Below, one piece after another: positions 1-11,863 of a stretch of DNA of 64,000 nucleotides. Under the pieces are notes generated by a model. It was not told the DNA's origin. It made no database searches and worked only from the letters and a program-made list of their open reading frames with translations. The number at the start of each line of letters is the position of its first letter. Within the stretch, counting starts at the first letter, position 1. The position numbers were made by a program, and so were the translations under genes. Source of the DNA: Boswellia sacra (taxonomy: Eukaryota > Streptophyta > Magnoliopsida > Sapindales > Burseraceae); contig SNVD02004761.1 of NCBI GenBank assembly GCA_013180625.2, positions 147,681 through 211,680 of the forward strand. Reading direction: 5' to 3'.

Positions 1-200
1 CTGAGGAATGGCTTACTAGAGATGCACTCTATTTCAAACCATTTGTCAATGTAACAATTGGCTCCAATTCCGAAAGGAAATGGTATGGTAACATTTCCGC
101 ATTTGGATTGACAAATAGGTTTTGTTAAGCCTGGTGCTTGTGCCTCTGTCATCATTGGCCATGATAGCAAGATAATCTGATACAGCAATCGCAGAATCAT
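1..200 (-). CDS. WAK-like receptor kinase, 5' end of exon 1 (partial)
   Basis: Reading the minus strand from the ATG at 200 gives 66 residues before the window edge. They form a hydrophobic signal peptide ([17 protein letters not shown]) and then the start of a cysteine-rich GUB_WAK galacturonan-binding domain: spaced cysteines, the block [16 protein letters not shown], then a WFEIEC motif. The same order and spacing occur at the start of the intact WAK-like gene at 38789-42306, so this is a paralogue on the same strand whose remainder lies left of the window. By family it would be a secretory-pathway, plasma-membrane protein binding cell-wall pectin outside and signalling through a cytosolic kinase; the kinase part is not visible here. 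No stop or frameshift occurs in the visible part, so it may be functional. Confidence 0.85.
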   Translation of the reverse strand, partial: MILRLLYQIILLSWPMMTEAQAPGLTKPICQSKCGNVTIPFPFGIGANCYIDKWFEIECISSKPFL

Positions 201-421
201 TCGTCAACCTCTAGCCTGTATTTTCTTTACTAAGCAAATGGAGCTCCCTCTTCAATTTGAAATGAAAAATGATTTATATTAATTTCATTTCACCTTCTTA
301 GACTTCTGTCTTATTGAATTGTTTTATCCAAGTGCCGGCAGGAGCCACACTTTGACCGCTATTTAGTAATCAATGCATGAGTGCCTGCAGGAAAGTTGAT
401 TTTAGCGTTGACACTTGTAGA
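201..421 (-). promoter_or_regulatory. Upstream region of the partial WAK-like gene
   Basis: This stretch is alignable by eye with the upstream region of the intact WAK-like gene. Both hold a similar GGCAG(G/C)AGCCA...CTTGACxGCT region and the exact block TTTTAGCGTTGAC, ending near 412 here and 42634 there. The block contains TTGAC, the core of a WRKY W-box. Binding is inference. The hAT-type element begins directly upstream at 422. Confidence 0.45.
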
Positions 422-647
422 TAGGGGTGGGTAAAAATATTCAACCCGATTATTCCCAACCGGGTTTACCCGACCCGCGGTGGGTTCTCTCTTGACTGAC
501 CCGATAATATCCGACCCGATTTCAGATAATGAATTTGAAACCCGAATAATGCTCGACCCGAAAGTTTAAATTAAAAAATATTACACATGGCAAACGATAA
601 TTGGTTGTATCAATGAATTACAATACACTTAACCTCACCATATTATG

Positions 648-680
<33 letters not shown>

Positions 681-1561
681 TATATGTACACTTAAAATCC
701 TCAAATTAACCCTAAACATAAAGCATTATCTTCAGCCGCCGCCGTTTACTGATACTCATCACCTCAACCTCCTCTCTCTCTCTCTCTAGTCTCACCATTG
801 TAGCAGGCAATAGCTCCTCTCCTCTCCCACACTCGTCAACCATTTGATCATCCCTTTCTCTTTTTCTCTTTTGACCCAAGCTCGTCGCGACATCTCATCT
901 CCCTCAGGCTGCCCCGTCATAGCAGCTCCTCTCCTCTCCTCTCGAATGGCAGCCTCCTCTCCCTTTGGTCTTGCCATCATGACGGTTCCAATTTCTCTTG
1001 TCAATCATCGATGATATGAAAATTTGTAATGATGTCTAATTTGGTTTTATATATATACTTGGGCTGAAATTTGAAGACGTGTTTTCTGAATTGGACTCTG
1101 TTGTTATACTGTTCTCTTTTGGTGAATCACTTTGTTGATGATTGTTATTCACTATGCTTGGTCAATAATTAGTGCTGTTCTGCTTGGGCTTTTTTTATGG
1201 GTTGATTCTGCTTGTGAATGAAATTTTGCTTAATTGTTTCTTTGTTTGGTAAAGCAATTCTGCATTCATCCACATAACCATTTCAATAAGTTTATTTTTA
1301 AATTTTTGTTTCAAAACATTGATATGGTTGCTACTTGCTAGATGTTTTGAACATCACTATTCTGAATCTATTAAACGTTAACAAGAAAAAAGTTTGAACC
1401 CAACTTGCCCGATTTGCCCGATCCAACCCAGGACAACTTCGGGTATGGCTCTAAAATTACCCGACCTCGGTTGATCGATTCTAAATTCTATAACCCGATG
1501 TGTAATTGGGTTTGATCCTATTTGTCTAAACTTGACCCGACCTGAAGTGTGTCCAACCCTA
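422..1561. mobile_element. Non-autonomous hAT-type DNA transposon (about 1.14 kb)
   Basis: Flanked by perfect 8-bp direct repeats CTTGTAGA (414-421 and 1562-1569), the target size made by hAT transposases. Ends are imperfect inverted repeats: TAGGGGTGGGTAAA on the left, and the reverse complement of the right end reads TAGGGTTGGACACA. Subterminal zones at about 440-565 and 1400-1550 are dense in ACCCG/CGGGT pentamers on both strands, the arrangement of hAT transposase-binding subterminal repeats. There is no transposase ORF. The interior has a TA run near 648-670, a telo-box-like AACCCTAA near 708, and pyrimidine-rich sequence with two similar GCTCCTCTCCTCTC blocks (about 810-830 and 925-945), which may be a captured 5' gene end. 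That last point is inference. Confidence 0.85.
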
Positions 1562-3569
1562 CTTGTAGACTTCTTCTATAGACAAATTAAATAACAAATA
1601 CAAGTATGATTTAGTAATACTGGCCAATTTATCAGTGATAGCTAAATTCTATTTGTAAGGCATTGAATTTTATAAAATCTGGCTGGCTTAATATATACAG
1701 CTTAATATATATTTATATATATATGTGTGTGTGTATGTCCACACCTTTTTGAAACTTATTTTTAGTAACAGTTAAGAGGCTTAGAAATGTGTATTTTTTT
1801 ATTTTTTTATTATTTTTTGAATATCAACAAGAGAGGTAAAATACAGTTTCTCAATACCCCAAAGAGAATGGGATCTTGAAAGTTAGAAGTAAAATTGAAG
1901 TTTTTCCTACGACTTATGTTTCCGTATTTTCCATAAATATGCTTTTTACAATTTCAAATAATCTTTACCCTTAACCGGTCATTACTTATTTCCGCAAATG
2001 CAGAGGTCCTCTTATCGCATAAATATAATTAGCATTTTTTTTTCGTTTTTTTCTGTAAATTACAATGGTCAAATTAAAGACTATTCACGTCAGATCGACA
2101 CATTTAAGATGCTTCAATTTCTCTTGCCAAAAAAGGACTTCACTTCCAGAGGCGAAGTCTTTGTGTTATTTATCATAGCTTGAGTCCATCTTAATTTGTC
2201 CGATTGACCAGAAAACTCTTCTTCAGATTGATTAGTGCTTGGACTGATTCGAGTATTCACACCGGAAACTCTCTCTTGCCAACAAATATATATAAAGAAA
2301 TAAAATGTTTAGACTACTAGGGTCTTTTTCTTAAACTTCTTTTTTGTCTCTTATTTAAAATTTTTAATGATATACAAAATGTTAATATTTATGTAGGATT
2401 CAGAATTATTCTTTGTTTAATATCTTTCACTAACCACCTATTATATATGAATAGAAATCGTGTAGAACCCTTGGGTGCAAAATCCAAGGGCCAATGTTTT
2501 TAAAGAATAAAAGTCAATAAAAAAATGAAAGGTGAAATTCAATCACTATCTTAAAGTACCTACAATTAATTGAAGGGAATTAAATAGATAGGGTACTAGT
2601 ACTGCTGATTTCTTTTATTTATTTGATGTTGCTTTCCACCAAAAGTAATAAAAATTGAAGACGAAGAAGATTCCTCCGACCAAGTAGATTATAAAAAGGC
2701 AAGTAGCATCTCCCTTCATATTAAATTACTAATGTGCATGTTAGCTTCATGCATATAAAATTATTCTAAATAATAATCACTTTAAAAATCTAATAAATAT
2801 TATCATTTGATGATTTCTACTCTTATTACCTTCGATTCTCATGCCAGCGGATCACTTGCTAATAATTGTCAGTTTTAATTTTTATTATTAATTATTGTTT
2901 TCAAACATTGATTATTTATGTGGAACTTGGAACGAAGTATTTGATTCCTTCTGGTTTGACAAACCAATTGCAACTAAATTCATGAGCAGTATTTTGCTCT
3001 TTGTTTTTTTTAATTTTGTGAGAAGTTTTCTACTTGTTTGGTACTCCAATACATGCAACTCAGTTCCTGACATATGTATACAGAGAAGGCTACCTTTTGG
3101 GTTGGATTGGGAGCGCATTTGGCGTTATGTAAAAAATGCTTTCTATCCATTTTATAGTACAATATATAGATAAAATGTCATTAATTGTAGATCGGATAAA
3201 GAGAAAGCAATTAATTAATTATTTAGGAAAATACTTCAAATGCAATTTAGAAAGTTATTTCGATAAATGTTGGAAATTAATTCAGAAAAATATTGAGTCA
3301 TCTAGATTATGTTGGAAATTAAAAAAATGAATATTTGCTATTTAATCAATTAATTAGGTGCATATATAATATAGAAACATATGTTTTAGAAAATCTATGA
3401 TTTTATATATGTTGGGGCTATTTACACCCGAAAGGATATTCTAAACACCCACTTTTTACAATACTTGTATTACTAAATTATTCCCATGTCAAATGAATAT
3501 AAAAAAGAAAAAGAAAATCAAAATATTTTCTTTTATGTATTCTATGCCTCACCCCCTGTATAACATTAT
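1562..3569. other. AT-rich spacer, no gene seen
   Basis: AT-rich non-coding sequence. Near 1670-1700 the phrase TTGAATTTTATAAAATCTGG recurs near 43264, upstream of the intact WAK-like gene, so the first part belongs to the duplicated WAK promoter region, now pushed away by the hAT insertion. The 60-90 codon frames here lack recognisable domains or supportive codon use. No RNA gene was recognised. Confidence 0.6.
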
Positions 3570-4091
3570 TGTTGAGTCAGCTTCATATAAGTTGCAAAGT
3601 CAAAGTTACAAAGGCTGCTGGACAGTTTGTTATTTTGTATTTTAGTTGGCTTATTAAACGGTTGCGTTTTATTAAGTGTATTAAAATACAGAAAAGGGTT
3701 GTTATATTGGTCAATTCAAGCTTGAAATATAAAAAGCTGAATAGCCAATATTTTTCAGTTGTAACGAAAAAGAACTGCAGATTTGTTTTTCCAGAAAGAG
3801 AGTGAGACAGGGGCAAGAATCAGGGGAGTGAGAAGGAAATTTTCTCTGAGTGATTCTTGAGTGTTCCTTCTCTAAATCTGGGTGTGAGAGTACAAGTTCT
3901 AGTTTTGTGATTAGGCTGTAATTTTGATTCAATAAGTGCAGATGAATTCCACTGGGGAGTTCACGAGGATGTAGGCTTGTATTTTTGGCCGAACCTCGCT
4001 AAAATTCTAGTGTCCTTGATATATGTTTTACTCTGCAATTTTTCTTTTCTTGTGCTTTCTGGATTGACGTTGGTGTAGGTAAATTCCTACT
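3570..4091 (+). repeat. 5' LTR of the TNT1-like element
   Basis: Starts TGTTGAGTCAGC and ends ATTCCTACT, where the 3' copy ends ATTCCTACA. A likely TATA box (ATATAAAAAG) lies near 3727, which would place transcription start in the second half of the LTR. Near-identical to 8480-9003. Confidence 0.95.
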
Positions 4092-4092
4092 G

Positions 4093-4104
4093 TGGTATCA
4101 GAGC
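4093..4104 (+). other. Primer-binding site (initiator Met tRNA type)
   Basis: TGGTATCAGAGC, the standard plant Copia primer-binding sequence complementary to the 3' end of initiator methionine tRNA, one base after the 5' LTR. Confidence 0.9.
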
Positions 4105-4286
4105 TCAGGTGGAGGAAATATTCAACGTCAATTTGAGAATTCAGAGCAAGAAGGCTGGAAGAAGGCCAAGATTCTGTTACTGGATCATTTAATCCTGAAG
4201 AATTTGAAGAAATACCCTTAGATCGAAGCCAAGTTGAAGTTGAGACTTCTTCAAGTTCAAGCATCTTGGGGAACAAAAACAATTTT

Positions 4287-7200
4287 ATGTTTGGCGTGAG
4301 TATGAGCAATATGAAGATCGAAATTGAGAAATTCGATGGCTCAGGTGATTTTAGAATTTGGAGGAGAAAAATTAGAGGTTTGCTTGCTCAACAGAAAGTC
4401 TTGAAGGCTTTAGAGGATCCTTTGACATTTCCAACTGAAGTAACAGAAGATCAAAAGCAAGAATTGTTAGAGACGGCCACAGGTACGATTATACTTCATT
4501 TGTCTGATTCTGTAATTCGTCTTGTTGACAAAGAGGATACTCCAGCAAAGATTTGGAAGAAATTAGATGAATTATTTTAAAAGAAATCCTTAACTAATAA
4601 GATCTTCCTGAAGGAGAGACTTTTTGGGTTTAAAATGAATACAACAAGAAATCTTGAACAGAACTTGGATGATTTTTTGAGAATGACTATTGAGTTGGCA
4701 ATTTCTGGGGAAAATGAAGGATTAAGTGATGAAAACCAAGCTATAATCTTGTTAAACTCCCTACCAGATACATTCAAAGAAGTTAAGTCAGCAATCAAAT
4801 ATGGTAGGACCTCAATTACTCTTGAAGAGGTTATTTCTGCATTAAGGTCAAGAGAACTAGAGATCAAAACTGAGAAGCAAATTACTTCTTCAAATAGCGA
4901 GAACTATTTTGCAAGAGGAAGGGCTACACAGAAAGGAAATGGTAACAAAGGAAGAGGCAATAGTAAAGGCCGAGGAAGATCAAATTCAAAAGGTCCCAAC
5001 AATGGAAAGAAATGTTATCATTGTGGCAAAATTGGTCATATCAAGAAAGATTGTTATTCCTGGCAAAGAAGAAACAAAGAGAAAATTGGGACTCCAAATG
5101 GTAATGGAAAGGAAACTCAGGACTCTGCAAATGTCAGTGATGGCTACAATACTGATGAAGTCCTGGTGGTATCAAATGATGGCAATATTCACGATTGGAT
5201 TTTAGACTCTGGTTGCACTTATCATATGACTTATGTAAGAGATTGGTTTTCTGATTTTAAAGAAATCAATGGAGGAAAAGTCATATTGGGAGATGGAAGA
5301 ATGTGTCAAGTAGAAGGTATTGGGACAGTGAGTATTAAGATGTTTGATGGTGTTACCAGATTATTGAAAAAAGTGAGGTTTGTCCCAAATTTAACCAGAA
5401 ATTTGATATCCTTGGGAGTTTTGGATGATTCTGGATATGTTAATAAAATAGAAGATGGAAAAATGAAAATATGTAAAGGTTCTATGGTAGTGATCAAAGG
5501 AGAGAAGAGAGATGGATTGTATTATCTTCTTGGTGACACTCTCACAGGGAATATATCAGTAGCTGAATCTCCTGAGGATGAGAAAGCAAGCTTATGGCAT
5601 AATAGGCTTGGACACATAAGCAACAAAGGCTTGGAAATTGTTTACAAGCAAGGTCTCTTGGGCAAGGATAAGGTAAGCAAGCAAGACTTTTGTGAACACT
5701 GTATTATGGGAAAGCAACATAGATTAAGCTTTAAAGCAGCAAGGCATGAATCAAGAGGAATTCTGGAATACATACATGCTGATCTATGGGGTCCCGAGCA
5801 AGTTACAACACATGGAGGTAATTCTTATTTCCTATCTATTTTTGATGATTTTTCTAGAAAGGTTTGGATCTTTTTACTTAAGAATAAAAGTGATGCTTTT
5901 ATTAAATTCAAACAATGGAAAACCTTAACAGAAAACATAACAGATAGGAAAATAAAAACTCTAAGAACTGACAATGGTTTAGAATTTTGTAATGAAGTGT
6001 TTGATAATTTTTGTCATGAGTGTGGCATTCAAAGGCACAAAACAGTTAGGAAAACTCCTCAGCAAAATGGAGTTGCTGAGAGAATGAATAGAACCCTCAT
6101 GAACAAAACTAGATGCATGCTATTTAGTTCAGGACTGCCTAAAAAATTCTGGGGAGAAGCAGTAGTAACTGCTGCCTATTTGGTGAATAGGTGTCCTTCA
6201 AGTGCCATAGAGTTTAAAACACCAGAGGAAAAATGGACTGGTAAGCCACCAGACTTGTCAAACTTAAGAACCTTTGGCTGCTTAGCTTATGCTCATCAGT
6301 ATGAAGGAAAATTGGAACCTAGAGCTATTAAGTGTGTGTTCTTAGGATATCCTCAAGGTATTAAGGGTTATAGATTATGGATTAAAGACAATCAACATTT
6401 TAAAACTATAAACAGTAGAGATGTTGTGTTTAAAGAAAAAGTTTTTCCTTGTTTGTTGGAGACTAACCCTGTTGCAGGAAAGGAATATGTTATAACTAAT
6501 CCTGCAGGTACTGTGGAGAACACTATTCAGGTGGAGCCTTTTAAGGTGGGAACTTCTCAGGTGGAGCCTCATCAAATAGACAATGAGGATGGAGTTAGTC
6601 AAAGCTTTGGAAACTCAATGAATGAGTTAGATTCATTGCAAGAAGACTCAAATAAGAGTGCAGCTGATAGAGATCAAAATGTGAATCCAGAGTCATTGAG
6701 AGATTATCAGTTGGTGAGGGATAGGCAGAAGAGAGTTTCAAAGCCAAATCCAAAATATGGTCTTGCTGCAATTTCAGACGTGGTAGCATATGCTTTCTTG
6801 GTAGCAACAGATTTGAATAAGAATGAACCAAAAAACTATGTAGAGGCTTTGAAAAGCAAGAACTCAGCAAAGTGGATAGAAGCTATGAAGGAAGAAATGA
6901 ATTCTCTCTATAGAAATGGAACCTGGATTATGGTAAAAAGGCCACAAAACCAATCAACAGTAGCTTGTAAATGGATCTTCAAGCTTAAGGAAGGGATTTC
7001 TAAGCATGAACCAGTGAAGTATAAGGCGAGATTGGTCGCCAAAGGGTTCACACAAAAGGAAGGAGTGGATTTTACAGAAATTTTTTCTCCTGTGGTTAAG
7101 TATAAGACAATCAGGTTGATGCTTGCTTTAGTAGCTCAATATGATTTAGAACTAGAACAAATGGATGTGAAAACAGCTTTTCTGCATGGAGAATTGGAGG

Positions 7201-8393
7201 AAACAATTTATATGGAACAACCTGAAGGGTTTGAGGTACAAAAAGGAAAAGACATGGTTTGCCTCTTGAAAAGGTCACTGTATGGCCTCAAACAGTCTCC
7301 AAGACAATGGAATTTGAGGTTTGACAAATATGTAGTATCACAAGGGTTTAAGAGGAGCTTCTTTGATCCATGCCTTTATTTTAGAGGTGAGGAAATTATG
7401 GAAGCAGAATATCTGTTGCTCTATGTAGATGATATACTATTGATTAGTAAGAAAAAAGAAAAAACTGATAGAATGAAGACAATGCTGCAAGCAGAATTTG
7501 ATATGAAGGATCTTGGGGTGGCAAAGAAAATTCTCGGAATAAATATAAAGAGAAATAGGCAGAGAGGTCTAATCTTTCTTAACCAAAAAGGATATTTTGA
7601 GAAGTTGCTTGACAAATTTGCAATGAAAGATGCAAAACCTACCAAGCAACCTATAACTACACAGTTCCAACTCTCTAAGGAACAGTGTCCTGTCACTGAG
7701 GAGGAGAAGGATTACATGTCTAAGGTACCTTACTCTAGTGCAGTAGGTTCTATCATGTACTCTATGGTATGCACAAGGCCTGATTTGGCCTATGCTATAA
7801 GTGTTCTAAGCAGATATATGTCTGATCCAGGCAAAGAACACTGGAGAGCAATGAAATGGTTACTTCGTTATATAGGATATACATCCGAATTGGGTTTGAT
7901 TTACAGCAAACATGGAAATAATGTTGAGATAGAAGGTTTTTCAGATTCTGATTATGCAGGTGACAGAGACAGCAGAAGATCAACAACTGCATATTTCTTC
8001 CTGGTTTGTGGTAATTGTGTAAGTTGGAAATCTCAGCTCCAATCTGTTGTTGCTCTTTCAACAACAGAAGCTGAATATATGGCAGCAACCGAAGCAATCA
8101 AGGAAGGAATATGGATTCAAGGAGTACTTAAAGAACTTCAGGTGTTTACTGGAAATGCAACAGTGTTTTCAGATAGCCAAAGTGCAGTTCATTTGTGCAA
8201 AAATCCTGTATTTCATGATCGAACTAAACATGTGGAAGTGAAATATCATTTCATTCGTGAGAAAGTGACTCAAGGCATTATCAGAATTGAAAAGGTTCCA
8301 ACTGAAGAAAATCCAGCAGATTTTGGAACCAAGGTTGTAACTCTGAGCAAGTTTAAACATTGTATGAACTTGCTTGGAGTTGGTAAATGTTGA
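4287..8393 (+). pseudogene. Gag-Pol polyprotein of TNT1-like Copia, one nonsense codon
   Basis: The frame opens at the ATG at 4287 (or 4302) and runs to the TGA at 8391-8393, broken only by TAA at 4578-4580 in gag; the parts before and after the stop are in the same frame, so this is a point change and not a frameshift. The 1,252-residue part after the ATG at 4635 contains, in order: a CCHC zinc knuckle (CYHCGKIGHIKKDC, residues about 127-140), the aspartic protease motif LDSGCTYHM (Asp about 191), the HHCC integrase zinc finger (about 320-360), the integrase core, reverse transcriptase with YVDD (about 930-933), and RNase H ending with a TEAEY motif (about 1150). It would supply capsid, protease, integrase and RT for replication in cytoplasmic particles. 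As it stands the stop should block full-length Gag-Pol; an internal start at 4635 would lack the N-terminal gag. Confidence 0.93.
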
Positions 8394-8479
8394 TAGAAGA
8401 TTCTACTTTGAGCTAGGATCCAGCTGGAAGGATGTATTATTCTGCACTGTGAGACTTATATGAATCTGAGGTGGAGATT

Positions 8480-9003
8480 TGTTGAGTCAGCTTCATATAA
8501 GTTGCAAAGTCAAAGTTACAAAGGCTGCTGGACAGTTTGTTATTTTGTATTTTAGTTGGCTTATTAAACGGTTGCGTTTTATTGAGTGTATTAAAATACA
8601 GAAAAGGGTTGTTATATTGGTCAATTCAAGCTTGAAATATAAAAAGCTGAATAGCCAATATTTTTCAGTTGTAACGAAAAAGAAGAACTGCAGATTTGTT
8701 TTTCCAGAAAGAGAGTGAGACAGGGGCAAGAATCAGGGGAGTGAGAAGGAAATTTTCTCTGAGTGATTCTTGAGTGTTCTTTCTCTACATCTGGGTGTGA
8801 GAGTGCAAGTTCTAGTTCTGTAATTAGGCTGTAATTTTGATTGAATAGTGCAGATGAATTCCACTGGGGAGTTCACGAGGATGTAGGCTTGTATTTTGGC
8901 CGAACCTCGCTAAAATTCTGGTGTTCTTGATATCTGTTTTTACTCTGCAATTTTTCTTTTCTTGTGCTTCTGGATTGACGTTGGTGTAGGGGAAATTCCT
9001 ACA
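8480..9003 (+). repeat. 3' LTR of the TNT1-like element
   Basis: Second copy of the 3570-4091 LTR, preceded by a purine tract (8469-8477) and followed by target duplication ATTAT at 9004-9008. One visible difference is a 3-nt insertion in the AAAGAAGAACTG stretch near 8683. Confidence 0.95.
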
Positions 9004-10417
9004 ATTATATTATTATACTATAATATAATTAATATAATATTATAAAATTAATGTTATGAATATTATAATATTCTAGTTAATATTGATATATTTTATTTTG
9101 TTATTTATGTGATTTTTTTAGTCTCATCCCTCTAGTAGAATATATATTCTTCACAACTTCATTTTTCTTTTTAACAGGGTAAATGTTAATCACATCTCTA
9201 AAAAAATCATTGCATTTGATAATCATTGTATTTGACATCAAATACAATACTTCTTGGAACCTATCACGAACATCAATGAAAGCATTAGGAGTTGGTGGTC
9301 ACGACAATAGGCTAGTTTTTCAAAAGAAAATAAACCTCAAGGGTTGGGCTTATTGAGGTCAAGAATTCTAATTCTCTTGAAGCCACCTACTTAAAAAAGC
9401 GTGGGATTTCTGAGTCACCAAGAAAAAAAAAATTCAAATAAAAATAGATTAAATAGATAATTTTTGAGATACAAAGAATGGGTAGAGGAGGAGAGGTGGA
9501 GCATAAATAAATGGCTGGTAGTAGAGTGGAAGTAAGAACATTTAATGGATTTTGCGAAAAGAGAAGAAAGGTTGTTGAATATGCGAGAAAATATTGAAAA
9601 TATAAATAAATAAATTAGGGTTAACTTTGGAATTTTGGTGGTGTGGAGAGTAGTTATATCTACACAACTAGTTTAACAATGGTTTCTCGGTTTTCTTGTA
9701 ACATCTTGGGTGCTTGAGCTGGATTAATTCTATCCATCCAAAATTTACTTCGCTAATTGAGGATCAATCCATTGAATCTCCTTACGAAGAGTAAAGTATA
9801 TGATTCCATAGTATGCTACCACAGCAAATTATGAACCATTGGTTCTATTATAAATGGAAATTCCGTAGAAATCTAGTTAGGAAGAAACTATAAAGCTTTC
9901 TGTAATTTTTTCTGTGGCTTCCAAGGCCAGGTATGGGTGGTACTTGTATTCAAATTCCTTTTTTGTTCTACTGAATACGAAACAAGAGTGTGTTTTCTCT
10001 CGGCTAGGACATTATTTTGGAATCATCAAATACCGTAATAGTTGAATTAATTAAAAGAAAGAATCTAATTATATTTGTATACAACTATTATAAAAAGATC
10101 AGTGATGAATCTAAGAATTTATGAGAGAGCAAGCATCTTAGATATTTTAACATTTATAATTTACTTGTTAAAATTTAATGTAAAAGAATTTATGAAAAAT
10201 AATAAAAGTATATCTAGATAGGGGGACATTAGAATTATATCGACTCAAAATTATATTTATAAAGAGTGATAATTTTCTTTGAACTTGATGCCAATAAAAA
10301 AGTAGATTTTCTTTCAAAATTTCCTCTGTAATTGTTCAAGGAAGATTATTTTATAATTTCTTTTGTTCAGAAAAACTACAAACAAATGAAATAAAATAAA
10401 AATCTCTCACACATAAT
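9004..10417. other. Spacer without recognisable genes
   Basis: AT-rich except for about 9660-10010, which is more mixed in composition and looks unlike its surroundings. No coding frame with recognisable domains, no tRNA, no clear repeats. The last five bases before the next LTR (CATAA, 10413-10417) may be one side of that element's target duplication. Confidence 0.5.
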
Positions 10418-11288
10418 GATAGTTTTGGAGGTATGCTGTTATAAATAACAATACAGTCAACTGTAATATAAATCAACACAGGAGGATTTTTACGTGGTTC
10501 AGTTATAAAAACCTACGTCCATAGACAGCTATCGAGCTGCAATTCACTATGCTCTTGTTTGTACAATCTTTAGGATCTTTTATGGTGCTGACTTACCCTC
10601 ACACACAGACCTAATCTTTGAAAAACAAAATTTTCGCAAAAATTCTAAACACTAGTGATACTGCTCACTCTCTGTCACAGATAACTTAACAGTACACTGT
10701 TAAGTTAGACATAACACCCAATGTCTGACAGAATAAACACTCAACCCTCATGATTCCCTAAGTGTTTACTAACTCTCTCATACTTGATCAACACCTCATG
10801 TACGATTTTTTAATTCTCATACATGATTACAAAGACTCAATAAATCAAAAACATAAAGACATTCCTTGGCGTTAAAGCTTGTCTCTTGCAAAGTTGCGGA
10901 ATGCCTTCAATAACCAATAATCTCCCTTTTGCATAAAAAGACTCTCTCCACAATCTTCTTCCTGCCGATTTTTTATATAATGAGAGGTCTTGATACAATC
11001 TTCCTAAAAGTCCTGTAAGGATCTTAATCAAGATCACAATAGGATTAGGATAAACAAAATAGGAAAATGCTTTATAGTTAATCTCCTAAAGTAATAAGGA
11101 TATATTAACTATCTTCCTATTTTGATTAGGATACAAAAATATTATCCTGATCAAGAGAGATAATTATCAAAATAGTTCCTATAATAATTATCTAAAAACA
11201 GTAAAATAGGAATAAAACACTTTAATTTATCGCAAGTTAACCAAAATTTGAACATGTGAATGTCACATGTTTGACGTCAGTACCAACA
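10418..11288 (-). repeat. 3' LTR of the Sirevirus-type element
   Basis: On the minus strand it begins TGTTGGTACTGACGTC and ends CTCCAAAACTATCA. The same LTR family occurs at 43946-44853 (minus), 47065-47925 (plus) and, split, at 20106-20602 plus 26765-27175 (plus). The purine tract AAAAAGGGGTAGAT on the minus strand (11302-11289) lies immediately upstream, which makes this the 3' LTR. Confidence 0.92.
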
Positions 11289-11863
11289 ATCTACCCCTTT
11301 TTGACAACTTGTGATGAAAGCACTTCAATTGTTTCTAAGGACAACATGATAAGTTAGATATCACTGAAAGTTATCATGAACCATAAGACAGACAAATAAC
11401 TCATGCAAATAAATAATCAGAAAGCTGTTGTGAATCACATAACAACACACTGTCATGAGATATATGACAGATCATAGTACTAAGTGAAGTGACACTAGTA
11501 CATACACAGACTGCAAAACAAATAAAAGTATGTTAAACACAACTGCACTCAAAATCATGTACAGCATTCATTCACTCATTCACTGTACTGATGTAGATAG
11601 TGCAGCAAGACATGCATGTGCACTCAACATATAACAGAGTCATTCTTCCCCTCACTTCTTACTTATTCCTTTTGAGAAACAAGTAACACAGCAAAATTAG
11701 TAAGCTGAGAGAATAAAACAAACAAAAAAAATATCAGCAAACACAAGTAGTTCAGAACAGAATAAAAATAGTTCAGTAGCAAATAGAAAGTCCCAACAAC
11801 CAACTCCCCCCCTTGATGTGATCTTCGCTACTCCCCTTTGATTTCAACACAAGTAGCCAAAAT

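Larger units (their letters stand above)
3570..9003 (+). mobile_element. TNT1-like (Tork) Ty1/copia retrotransposon, nearly intact
   Basis: A complete 5,434-bp element flanked by the 5-bp duplication ATTAT (3565-3569 and 9004-9008). It has two LTRs of 522 and 524 bp that begin TGTTGAGTC. Order is LTR, initiator-Met primer-binding site, gag-pol in one frame, purine tract AGGTGGAGA just before 8480, LTR. By eye the LTRs differ at roughly a dozen substitutions plus a few 1-3 nt indels, so insertion is fairly recent. A single in-frame stop in gag is the only obvious coding defect. Domain order (protease, integrase, RT, RNase H) places it in Pseudoviridae; the RT and RNase H wording resembles tobacco TNT1. 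Confidence 0.96.

Noticed and set aside
792..1004. 70-codon minus-strand frame
   Set aside because: It is the complement of a CT-rich, leader-like region within the hAT-type element; composition explains it.
2133..2162. Short hairpin (GACTTC...GAAGTC)
   Set aside because: Stem of about six bases in AT-rich DNA, with no gene next to it; rho-independent terminators do not apply in a plant nucleus.
9660..10010. Possible organelle-derived insert
   Set aside because: Composition differs from its surroundings, but I could not match it to any plastid or mitochondrial gene from memory. A similarity search would settle it.
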